From: CAYTLW01 sp964438735
Lineage (GTDB): Bacteria; Myxococcota_A; UBA9042
Assembly: GCA_964438735.1 (NCBI GenBank)
Contig: CAYTLW010000185.1
Span: 1-11,887 of the forward strand
Direction: 5' to 3'
Length of the DNA: 11,887 nucleotides
The notes under the pieces were generated by a model. It was not told where the DNA came from. It was given only the letters and a program-made list of their open reading frames with translations, and did not search any database. Made by a program: the position numbers and the translations under genes. The stretch's first letter is position 1; each line of letters opens with the position of its first letter. Shown here in pieces: positions 1 to 6,896 of this stretch.

Positions 1-276
1 GTGCCCGTGCCCGTCGATGTGCCCGTGCCCGTCGATGTGCCCGAGCCGGAGGATGTGCCCGAAACGGAAGACGCACCTGAGCCGATGGACGTGCCGGAGC
101 CCATGGACGCGCCCGAGCCCGACTCGCCGGCTCCGGAAGATGACCTGCCGTGGGTCGACGACGCGCCCGATCCCGAGGACATCCCGCCGCCGCCCGACGT
201 GGTCGATTCACCCGACGTGGCGGACCCCGAGGACGCGCCACCGCCACCAGACACGGCCGATCCTGACGTGGTCGCC
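1..276 (+). repeat. Acidic Pro-rich hexapeptide linker with 18-bp tandem repeat
   Basis: The first 66 codons read as eleven hexads of the form [V/A/L/I]-P-x-P-x-D, followed by a looser D/P/V-rich stretch to about base 276. Bases 1-18 and 19-36 are identical 18-mers and the third copy (37-54) has diverged, so the array was still expanding recently and may extend left of the window. Linkers like this commonly follow the signal peptide or lipobox of myxobacterial surface proteins. That is family knowledge, because the signal peptide itself is not in view. Confidence 0.85.
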
Positions 277-3200
277 CCGGCCACACTCTGCGATCCCTGC
301 CTGGCCTCGGACGCCTGTGGCGCCAGCGGAAAATGCGTCAACCAGGGCCCCGGGGGCGCCTTCTGCGGCGCCGATTGTGCCGCGGATGCGGACTGCCCGG
401 CCGGATACTCTTGCCAGACGGGCGCCATCATCGAGGGCGGCGAAGCCAAACAATGCCAGCGTGTCTCGGACCCGGGCGTCTCGGGGCCCGGCGTTTGCCC
501 CTGCTCTGCCGCCGCCGCGGCTGCCAAGCTGTGGACGGCCTGCTTCAAACCCATCGTCGATACCGGCGGCAACTTGACCGGCAAGTGCATGGGCAAGCGC
601 ATCTGCGGCCCGGCCGGACTGAGCGCCTGCGATGCCGCCGAACCCAAGGAAGAGGTCTGCGATGGCATGGACAACAACTGCGACGGCAAGGTCGACGAAG
701 GCACCTGCGATGATGGCGACGCCTGCACGGCCGACAGCTGCGATGGCAAGGGCTGCAAACACGCGCCCATCGCCGGCTGTGGCGCCGGTTGCAAGGCCGA
801 CAGCGACTGCAAATCCGACGGCAACTCCTGCACCAAGGCGGTCTGCGTGCTCGCCGACGGCAAGTGCACCGTCAAGCCGGTGGACGGCGCCTGCTCCGAC
901 GGCGACGGCTGCACGGTGGGCGACGCCTGCAACAAGGGCGTCTGCGTCGCCGGCAAAAAGGCCGACTGCGATGACAAGAACCCCTGCACCACCGACACCT
1001 GCGACGCCAAGACCGGCAAGTGCGGCTACAAGGCGGCGCCCAAAGGCAGCCCCTGCGACGACGCCGATCCCTGCACTGAGAACGAGGCCTGTTCAGCGGG
1101 CAAATGCGCCGGTGGCCAGGCCAAGACCTGCGACGACAACAACGTCTGCACGGTCGATTCCTGCCACCCGGCCACGGGCGTCTGCACCTTCGCCCACGCG
1201 GCCAAGGGCACCCCGTGCAGCGATGACAAGGTCTGCACCGTAGGCGACCAATGCGTCGCCGGCGCCTGCGCCCCGGGCGCGGCCAAGAACTGCGATGATG
1301 GCGACCCCTGCACCGCCGACAGCTGCGCCGCCGACAGCGGCAAGTGCAGCCACACACCGACACCCGGCTGCGGCGACAACTGCAAGGCCGATGCCGACTG
1401 CAAGCAGGACGGCAACCCCTGCACGGTGGCCAGCTGCGCCGCTGGCAAGTGCAAGGTCGGTCATACCGACAAGACCTGCAGCGACAACAACCCCTGCACG
1501 ACCGGTGACGCTTGCGCTGGCGGCGCCTGCAAACCCGGCCAGGTCGTGACCTGCGACGACGGCAACGCCTGCACCACAGAGGGCTGCGACCCGAAGTCCG
1601 GCAAGTGCACCCCGAAACCGGCCAAGGATGGCGCCGCCTGCAGCGATGGCAATGGCTGCACCGTGGGCGATGCCTGCAAGGCGGGCACATGCGTGGGCGG
1701 CAAGACCAAGGGCTGTGATGACGGCAACGTCTGCACCATCGACGCCTGCAATGCCAAGACCGGCCTCTGCGGCACCACCGCGGCGGCCAAGGGCACGCCC
1801 TGCGACGACGGCAAGGCTTGCACGGTCGGCGACGGCTGCGACGGCGGAAAATGCGCCTCCGGCCCGCCCAAGAGCTGCAACGACGGCGATAAATGCACGA
1901 CCGACAAGTGCGACCCCGCCAGCGGCAAATGCAGCCACAGCAAGATCCCGGGCTGCGGCGGCTTCTGCGTCAAGGACGGCGACTGCAAGGCCGACGGCAA
2001 CCCCTGCACGGCGTCCTTCTGCGACACAAAGGCCAAGAAATGCTCGAGCAAGCCAGCCGCCGGCAAGTGCAACGACGGCGACGCCTGCACCGATGGCGAC
2101 ACCTGCAATGACGGCCAGTGCCAGGGCAGCGCCAAGACCTGCGATGACGGCAATGTTTGCACGGCCGACAGCTGCAAGAACGGCCTCTGCGTCTTCGGCC
2201 CGACCCCGCCAGGCAGCAACTGCAGCGACGGCAAGGCCTGCACCGTGGGCGACGGCTGCAAGAACGGCAAGTGCGTCTCCGGAGCCGCCAAGGTGTGCAC
2301 CGCCACCAACCCCTGCCTGGTCGGCAGCTGCATCAACAACACCGGCCTGTGCGCCTTCGGCCCGGCCAAGAACGGCACCACCTGCAGCGACGGCAAGGCC
2401 TGCACCGTTGGCGATGCCTGCAACAAGGGCAAATGCACCGCCAAGCCGAAGGTCTGCACCGACAAGGACCCGTGCACCCTGGACAGCTGCGATGTGACCA
2501 GCGGCCAGTGCAAGAACGTCAAGGTGCCCGGCTGCGGCGGCTTCTGCCTGGTCAACAAGCACTGCCCGCAGGACAACAACAAGTGCACCCAGGCGTACTG
2601 CAATACCAAGACGAGCAAATGTGCCGTCGCCTCCGTGCCCAATCTCTGCAACGACGGCAACGGCTGCACCGTGGGCGACCACTGCAACAAGGGTGTCTGC
2701 CAGGGCGCGCCCAAGGCGTGCAATGACGGCAACAACTGCACCGTCGACAGCTGCGTCGGCAAGACCGGCCAGTGCAAACATGTCGCGGTCACCAAGGGCG
2801 TGGCCTGCAGCGATGGCAACGCCTGCACCCTGGGCGACTCCTGCATCGCCGGCAAGTGCACGCCGGCGTCCAACAAGAGCTGCGATGACAGCAACTCCTG
2901 CACCTCGGATTACTGCAACAAGGGCAACGGCAAGTGTCTGAATGTGCCGGTCAAGAACGGCACCGCATGCGCCGACGGCGACCTGTGCACGGTCGGCGAT
3001 GTGTGCACGACGGGCTCGTGCAAACCGGGGGCGGCGAAGAGCTGCGCCGACAAGGATCCCTGCACCGCTGACAGTTGCGACGTGAAGGGTCAATGCCAGC
3101 ACAAGAAGATCGACGGCTGCGGCGGCAACTGCAGCGCCGACTCCCACTGCAAGCAGGACAAGAATCCCTGCACCAAGGCCCTCTGCGACAAGGGCAAGTG

Positions 3201-5976
3201 CACCAGCAACAACGTCAGCGGCCCGTGCACCGACGGCAAACCCTGCACCACATCGGATGCCTGCAAGGCTGGTCAATGCGTCGGTGTGGCCAAGAACTGC
3301 AACGACAAGAACGTCTGCACCGTGGACTCGTGCAACGCCACCACCGGCGCCTGCCTGCACGCGCCGCTCGGCAACACGACGGTCTGCAGCGACGGCAGCG
3401 CCTGCACCCTGGGCGACCGCTGCGGCAACGGCATCTGCAAGCCCGGCAAGAAGAAGGTCTGCACCGACGGCAAGGCCTGCACGGCCGACAGCTGCAATGC
3501 CAAGAACGGCAACTGCACCTTCACCGCGGTCAAGGACGGCACCGGGTGCAGCGACGGCAATCCCTGCACCGTCGGCGACAAATGCAGCAAGGGCGCCTGC
3601 ACCAAGGGACCGCCGAAGAACTGCGCCGACAAGGATAACTGCACCGCCGACGGCTGCACCCTGGCCACAGGGCTCTGCTTCCACAAGCCGGTGCCCGGCT
3701 GCGGCGGCAACTGCGACCAGCATGCGGACTGCAAGCAGGACAACAACCCGTGCTCGACGGCATACTGCAACGGCAAGACCAAGAAGTGCCAGATCTCCTA
3801 TCCCGGCGGCGGCTGCAGCGACGGCAACCCCTGCACCGTGTCCGATAAGTGCAACAAGTCAGGCCAATGCCTGGGCGCGCCCAAGACCTGCACCACCAGC
3901 AATCCCTGCCTGCTGGGCTCCTGCCAGGCCAAGACCGGGCTGTGCCAGTTCAAGGCGGTGAGCAATGGGGTCGGCTGCAATGACAACAACCCCTGCACCA
4001 CGGCCGAGATCTGCAACAAGGGCCAGTGCACCGGCGGCAAGAAGAAGAACTGCAACGACAAGAACAACTGCACCAACGACGTCTGCCAGTCCAGCACCGG
4101 CGACTGCCTGCACTACAAGCTGCCCAACGGCAGCGGCTGCGGCGACGGCAACGCCTGCACCGTCGGCGACAAGTGCATCAGCGGCTCCTGCGTGTCGGGC
4201 AAACCCAAGGTGTGCAACGACGGCGAGCCCTGCACGGCGGACTCGTGCGACGGCGTCAGCGGCAAGTGCCTGCACAACAAGATCCCGGGCTGCGGCGGCT
4301 TCTGCAAGGCTGATGGCGACTGCAAGGATGATGGCAACCCCTGCACGGCGCCCTATTGCAACACGGCCCTGTCGCAATGTTCCTTCAAGAACAAGGCCGG
4401 CAAGTGCAACGACAGCAGCCCCTGCACCTACAACGACGTCTGCCAGGCGGGCAAGTGCGCCGGCACGACCAAGGCCTGCGGCGACGGCAACCCCTGCACC
4501 TTCGACAGCTGCAACGCCAAGGACGGCAAGTGCGCACATACGCCCAACGCCGACGGCACCAAATGCAACGACGGCAACGGCTGCACCGGCGGCGACATCT
4601 GCGAAAAGGGCAAATGCACCGGCCAGACCCAGAAGAACTGCAACGACGGCAACGTCTGCACCACCGAATCCTGCAACGCCAAGACCGGGCAGTGCACCTT
4701 CAAACCGGCCAAGGACGGCACGCTCTGCAATGACGGCAACGGCTGCACGCTCAAAGATGGCTGCAAGGCGGGTAATTGCGCCGCCGGAGGGCCGAAGAGC
4801 TGCGACGACAAGGACGTCTGCACCCTGGACAGCTGCAATCCCAAGAACGGCGCCTGCAGCCACAAGAAGATCGGCGGCTGCGGCGGCAACTGCAAGCAGG
4901 ACAGCCACTGCAAGCAGGACAACAACCCCTGCGACAAGAACGTCTGCGATACCAAGGCCGGCAAGTGCGTCATCCAGCAGGTCAACGCGCCCTGCAGCGA
5001 CAACAAGAAGTGCACCGTCAACGACAAATGCGTCGCCGGCAAGTGCGCCGGCACCAACAAAAACTGCAACGACAAGAACCCCTGCACCAACGACTGGTGC
5101 CTCGGGGCGACGGGCAACTGCGTGCACGCCAACAAGGGCAACGGCGCCGGCTGTGGCGACGGCGACCCCTGCACCTATGGCGACCAGTGCAAGAACGGCG
5201 TCTGCAGCGGCACCGACAAGAACTGCGACGACGCCAACAGCTGCACCCTGGACAGCTGCCACCCGCAGACCGGCCAGTGCCTGCATCAGCCCATCTTTGG
5301 CTGCGGCGGCAACTGCAGCAAGAACAGCCACTGCAAGCAGGATAAGAACCCCTGCCGGCAGAACGTCTGCGACCTGAAGCTGCATAAATGCATCATCAAG
5401 AACGTCAACGGCGGCTGCGGCGACGGCAACCCGTGCACAGTCAAGGACACCTGCTCAGGCGGCAACTGCAAGCCCGGACCCATCAAGACCTGCAGCGATG
5501 GCAACCCCTGCACCGCCGACAGCTGCAACAACAAGAACGGCTCCTGCATCCATAAGACCATCGCCGGCTGCAAGACCTGCAAGCAGCACCTGCAGTGCAA
5601 TGACGGCGACCCCTGCACGCAGGATCAATGCCTGTTGGGCAAGTGTGAGAACAAGGCCATCGTGCCGTGCAAGCCGTGCTCCAGCTACAAGCAATGCGAC
5701 GACAAAAGCGGCTGCACCACCGACGCCTGCGTCGGCGGCAAGTGCGTCAACTTCCCCATCCCAGGCTGCAAGCCGTGCACCAAGAACAACCAGTGCATCG
5801 ACGGCAACCCGTGCAGCACGGATGTTTGCCACCCCATGGGCTTCTGTTACAACGTGCCCATCAACGGCTGCGTCATCTGTCAGGATTCAGGCGATTGCAA
5901 CGACCAGAACAAGTGCACCAAGGACAGCTGCGTCAAGGCCAAGTGCGTGCACGCGCCGATCCCGGGTTGCAAGTAG
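1..5976 (+). CDS. Giant secreted Cys-rich repeat protein, 5' partial
   Basis: At least 1991 residues, ending at TAG 5974-5976. The frame is open at base 1. The GTG there is one of many in-frame Val codons of a repeat and no signal peptide is visible, so the true start lies upstream. Order: acidic Pro/Asp/Val linker (residues 1-92); Cys-rich head (95-236) with a CAADADCPAGYSC-type motif and a MopE-like motif (217-236); nine super-repeats (259-1855); four short tail repeats (1856-1990). The basic element, C.DGNPCT..D.C...GKC, resembles the Dictyostelium CTDC repeat (Pfam Dicty_CTDC), known from extracellular matrix proteins. Cys is about 15% of the repeat region, so a disulfide-rich extracellular stalk, matrix or metal-binding protein is likely. 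That role is inferred. Cys is coded almost always by TGC. The SDR gene starts 21 nt downstream with no clear terminator between, so co-transcription is plausible. Confidence 0.9.
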   Translation: MPVPVDVPVPVDVPEPEDVPETEDAPEPMDVPEPMDAPEPDSPAPEDDLPWVDDAPDPEDIPPPPDVVDSPDVADPEDAPPPPDTADPDVVAPATLCDPCLASDACGASGKCVNQGPGGAFCGADCAADADCPAGYSCQTGAIIEGGEAKQCQRVSDPGVSGPGVCPCSAAAAAAKLWTACFKPIVDTGGNLTGKCMGKRICGPAGLSACDAAEPKEEVCDGMDNNCDGKVDEGTCDDGDACTADSCDGKGCKHAPIAGCGAGCKADSDCKSDGNSCTKAVCVLADGKCTVKPVDGACSDGDGCTVGDACNKGVCVAGKKADCDDKNPCTTDTCDAKTGKCGYKAAPKGSPCDDADPCTENEACSAGKCAGGQAKTCDDNNVCTVDSCHPATGVCTFAHAAKGTPCSDDKVCTVGDQCVAGACAPGAAKNCDDGDPCTADSCAADSGKCSHTPTPGCGDNCKADADCKQDGNPCTVASCAAGKCKVGHTDKTCSDNNPCTTGDACAGGACKPGQVVTCDDGNACTTEGCDPKSGKCTPKPAKDGAACSDGNGCTVGDACKAGTCVGGKTKGCDDGNVCTIDACNAKTGLCGTTAAAKGTPCDDGKACTVGDGCDGGKCASGPPKSCNDGDKCTTDKCDPASGKCSHSKIPGCGGFCVKDGDCKADGNPCTASFCDTKAKKCSSKPAAGKCNDGDACTDGDTCNDGQCQGSAKTCDDGNVCTADSCKNGLCVFGPTPPGSNCSDGKACTVGDGCKNGKCVSGAAKVCTATNPCLVGSCINNTGLCAFGPAKNGTTCSDGKACTVGDACNKGKCTAKPKVCTDKDPCTLDSCDVTSGQCKNVKVPGCGGFCLVNKHCPQDNNKCTQAYCNTKTSKCAVASVPNLCNDGNGCTVGDHCNKGVCQGAPKACNDGNNCTVDSCVGKTGQCKHVAVTKGVACSDGNACTLGDSCIAGKCTPASNKSCDDSNSCTSDYCNKGNGKCLNVPVKNGTACADGDLCTVGDVCTTGSCKPGAAKSCADKDPCTADSCDVKGQCQHKKIDGCGGNCSADSHCKQDKNPCTKALCDKGKCTSNNVSGPCTDGKPCTTSDACKAGQCVGVAKNCNDKNVCTVDSCNATTGACLHAPLGNTTVCSDGSACTLGDRCGNGICKPGKKKVCTDGKACTADSCNAKNGNCTFTAVKDGTGCSDGNPCTVGDKCSKGACTKGPPKNCADKDNCTADGCTLATGLCFHKPVPGCGGNCDQHADCKQDNNPCSTAYCNGKTKKCQISYPGGGCSDGNPCTVSDKCNKSGQCLGAPKTCTTSNPCLLGSCQAKTGLCQFKAVSNGVGCNDNNPCTTAEICNKGQCTGGKKKNCNDKNNCTNDVCQSSTGDCLHYKLPNGSGCGDGNACTVGDKCISGSCVSGKPKVCNDGEPCTADSCDGVSGKCLHNKIPGCGGFCKADGDCKDDGNPCTAPYCNTALSQCSFKNKAGKCNDSSPCTYNDVCQAGKCAGTTKACGDGNPCTFDSCNAKDGKCAHTPNADGTKCNDGNGCTGGDICEKGKCTGQTQKNCNDGNVCTTESCNAKTGQCTFKPAKDGTLCNDGNGCTLKDGCKAGNCAAGGPKSCDDKDVCTLDSCNPKNGACSHKKIGGCGGNCKQDSHCKQDNNPCDKNVCDTKAGKCVIQQVNAPCSDNKKCTVNDKCVAGKCAGTNKNCNDKNPCTNDWCLGATGNCVHANKGNGAGCGDGDPCTYGDQCKNGVCSGTDKNCDDANSCTLDSCHPQTGQCLHQPIFGCGGNCSKNSHCKQDKNPCRQNVCDLKLHKCIIKNVNGGCGDGNPCTVKDTCSGGNCKPGPIKTCSDGNPCTADSCNNKNGSCIHKTIAGCKTCKQHLQCNDGDPCTQDQCLLGKCENKAIVPCKPCSSYKQCDDKSGCTTDACVGGKCVNFPIPGCKPCTKNNQCIDGNPCSTDVCHPMGFCYNVPINGCVICQDSGDCNDQNKCTKDSCVKAKCVHAPIPGCK
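649..708 (+). other. MopE-like metal-binding motif in the giant protein
   Basis: Residues 217-236 read E-E-V-C-D-G-M-D-N-N-C-D-G-K-V-D-E-G-T-C. This matches the short 'putative metal-binding motif' (Pfam Cu-binding_MopE type, E.CDG.DNNCDG..DEG) common in secreted myxobacterial proteins and named after the copper-binding MopE of Methylococcus. It is the only clear copy in this gene and sits between the head and the repeats. The closely spaced Asp/Asn residues could equally bind calcium. Confidence 0.8.
775..5565 (+). repeat. Nine hierarchical Cys-rich super-repeats
   Basis: Each super-repeat opens with a G-C-G-x-x-C header. Headers start at 775, 1366, 1951, 2530, 3115, 3697, 4288, 4876 and 5299, giving lengths of 591, 585, 579, 585, 582, 591, 588, 423 and 267 bp. 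A full super-repeat has a header of about 36 residues with 6 Cys, then three modules of about 53 residues with 8 Cys each, making about 30 Cys per 195 residues. Module pattern: C.DGN.CTVGD.C..G.C......C.DGN.CT.DSC...TG.C. The eighth super-repeat has two modules and the ninth has one. Every length is a multiple of three, so the frame is kept. Confidence 0.9.
5566..5973 (+). repeat. Four header-only tail repeats at the C-terminus
   Basis: After the ninth super-repeat come four units of 33-34 residues with 6 Cys each. Their first Cys codons lie at 5569, 5668, 5767 and 5869, and a closing Cys lies at 5968, so the spacing is 99, 99, 102 and 99 bp. Pattern: C..C.....C.DG.PCT.D.C..GKC.N.PIPG. They look like headers with no 53-residue module attached. 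The protein ends P-G-C-K directly after the last unit, with no membrane anchor or sorting domain at this end. Confidence 0.85.
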
Positions 5977-5997
5977 ACGGTCGACTCCGGGGTGCAC

Positions 5998-6756
5998 ATG
6001 ACGGATCTGCAACGTTGGCAGGGCAAGGTGGCGGTGGTCACCGGTGCCAGCAATGGAATCGGCGCGGAGGTGGCCCGGCGGCTGGCCGCGGAGGGGATGC
6101 GCGTGGCCATCTGCGCGCGTCGAGCCGAGCGCCTGGCCGACCTGGCGGCTGAATTCGAAGTCGGAGGCGGCCACGCCTTGCCCGTGGCCGTGGACCTGCG
6201 GGTCGAGGCAGACATCGTCGGCTTCTTCCACAAGGTGCGCCAGCGCTGGGGCGGCGTCGATGTGCTGGTCAATAACGGCGGTCTGGGCCGCGATGCGTCG
6301 CTCCTCAGCGGCAAACCCGACGACTGGCGGGAGATGCTCGAGGTGAACGTGTTGGGCCTGTGCGTCGCCACGCAGCTGGCCGTGGCCGACATGCGGGCGC
6401 GCGACGTGGCCGGCCACGTGATCCACATCGGCTCCATGGCCGGCCACCGGGTGCCGCTCGGCAGCGGAGTCTACTCGGCCAGCAAGTTCGCCGTGCGCTC
6501 ATTGACCGAAGGATTGCGCCAGGAGCTGCGCGCCATCGGCAGCCCGATCCGGGTCAGCTGCATCAGCCCCGGCTACGTGGAGACGGGCTTCGCCGCGACC
6601 TGGCATCGGGACGAGGCCGCCTCGGAGCGGACCTACAGCCAGTATCCGGTCCTGCAGGCCGAAGACGTCGCGGACGCCGTCGCCTGGACCCTGGCGACCC
6701 CGGACCACATGCAGGTGCACGACCTGCTGCTGCGACCCACGGCACAGCCGGGTTGA
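5998..6756 (+). CDS. Classical SDR-family NADP(H) oxidoreductase, DHRS11-like
   Basis: 252 residues, the usual length for a classical short-chain dehydrogenase/reductase, cytoplasmic. Visible motifs: cofactor-binding TGASNGIG (15-22); a basic pair R41-R42 after the second strand, favouring NADP(H); N-N-G-G (92-95) where most family members have N-N-A-G; N117; catalytic S146, Y159 and K163 (Y-S-A-S-K); and S-P-G-Y-V-E-T (190-196). The stretches LLSGKPDDWREM, GSMAGHRVPL and LTEGLRQELR, plus the closing LLRPT, strongly recall the animal DHRS11 (MGC4172-like) subgroup, which reduces keto groups of steroids and small carbonyls. The substrate here is unknown. ATG 5998 is preferred over the in-frame GTG 5992 because GGGG (5989-5992) lies 5 nt before it. 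The gene starts 21 nt after the giant gene's stop, so read-through is plausible. A functional link to its neighbours is not evident. Confidence 0.93.
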   Translation: MTDLQRWQGKVAVVTGASNGIGAEVARRLAAEGMRVAICARRAERLADLAAEFEVGGGHALPVAVDLRVEADIVGFFHKVRQRWGGVDVLVNNGGLGRDASLLSGKPDDWREMLEVNVLGLCVATQLAVADMRARDVAGHVIHIGSMAGHRVPLGSGVYSASKFAVRSLTEGLRQELRAIGSPIRVSCISPGYVETGFAATWHRDEAASERTYSQYPVLQAEDVADAVAWTLATPDHMQVHDLLLRPTAQPG

Positions 6757-6762
6757 TCCGGA

Positions 6763-6779
6763 GCGCATCTTGGGTGCGC
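6763..6779 (+). terminator. Stem-loop just after the SDR stop, possible terminator
   Basis: GCGCATC (6763-6769) pairs with GGTGCGC (6773-6779), including one G-T wobble, around a 3-nt loop, 6 nt after the SDR stop. No T-run follows, so it is not a textbook intrinsic terminator. It may end or attenuate transcription or protect the 3' end. Its last two bases overlap the larger inverted repeat next to it, so the two structures could exclude each other. Confidence 0.4.
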
Positions 6780-6842
6780 GAGCCGACGCGAAGAATGCGC
6801 GGGGAGCCCCGCAGCACCGCACCCCCCCCCACGTCGGCTCGC
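6778..6842. repeat. 11-bp perfect inverted repeat enclosing a hairpin and a C9 tract
   Basis: GCGAGCCGACG (6778-6788) and CGTCGGCTCGC (6832-6842) are exact reverse complements, 43 bp apart. Between them lie a small hairpin, GCGGG/CCCGC (6799-6803 and 6808-6812) with a 4-nt loop, and a run of nine C (6822-6830). Together with the preceding stem-loop this accounts for most of the 140-bp gap between the SDR and MNIO genes. It could be a terminator, an RNA leader structure or a protein-binding site upstream of the MNIO gene. The sequence does not say which. Confidence 0.5.
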
Positions 6843-6854
6843 CGTTCAATGTGT

Positions 6855-6860
6855 TAGACT
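6855..6860 (+). promoter_or_regulatory. Weak -10-like element upstream of the MNIO gene
   Basis: TAGACT, within GTGTTAGACT, matches four of six bases of the sigma-70 -10 consensus and lies 36 bp before the MNIO start codon, in the only AT-richer patch of the gap. The bases about 17 bp upstream (CGTCGG) do not resemble a -35 box and overlap the right arm of the inverted repeat. It supports only a tentative independent promoter. Confidence 0.2.
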
Positions 6861-6887
6861 GCTTCTTCCCGGCGGATCCCGCGGTCC

Positions 6888-6891
6888 GGAG
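6888..6891 (+). promoter_or_regulatory. Ribosome binding site of the MNIO gene
   Basis: GGAG lies 5 nt before ATG 6897. It fixes the start of the MNIO fusion, leaving about 20 poorly conserved residues before the DUF692 core begins. Confidence 0.6.
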
Positions 6892-6896
6892 CCCAC

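Noticed and set aside
1093..3723. An 876-codon minus-strand open frame opposite the first giant gene
   Set aside because: Ala/Val/Gly-rich with no domain, created by the mirrored codon bias of the Cys-rich repeats. Several other long antisense frames in 1461-5385 have the same origin.
775..5565. Regular direct repeats considered as a CRISPR array or DNA satellite
   Set aside because: The repeats are 99-591 bp, all multiples of three, and vary mostly at silent or conservative positions. They are protein-coding repeats with no short conserved palindromic unit or unique spacers.
5992..5994. GTG as the start of the SDR gene
   Set aside because: ATG 5998 is two codons downstream with GGGG at a suitable 5-nt spacing, and the extra residues add nothing to the fold.
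5977..5997. A terminator or promoter between the first giant gene and the SDR gene
   Set aside because: The gap is 21 bp with only the short palindrome GTCGAC. There is no usable stem and no promoter-like elements.
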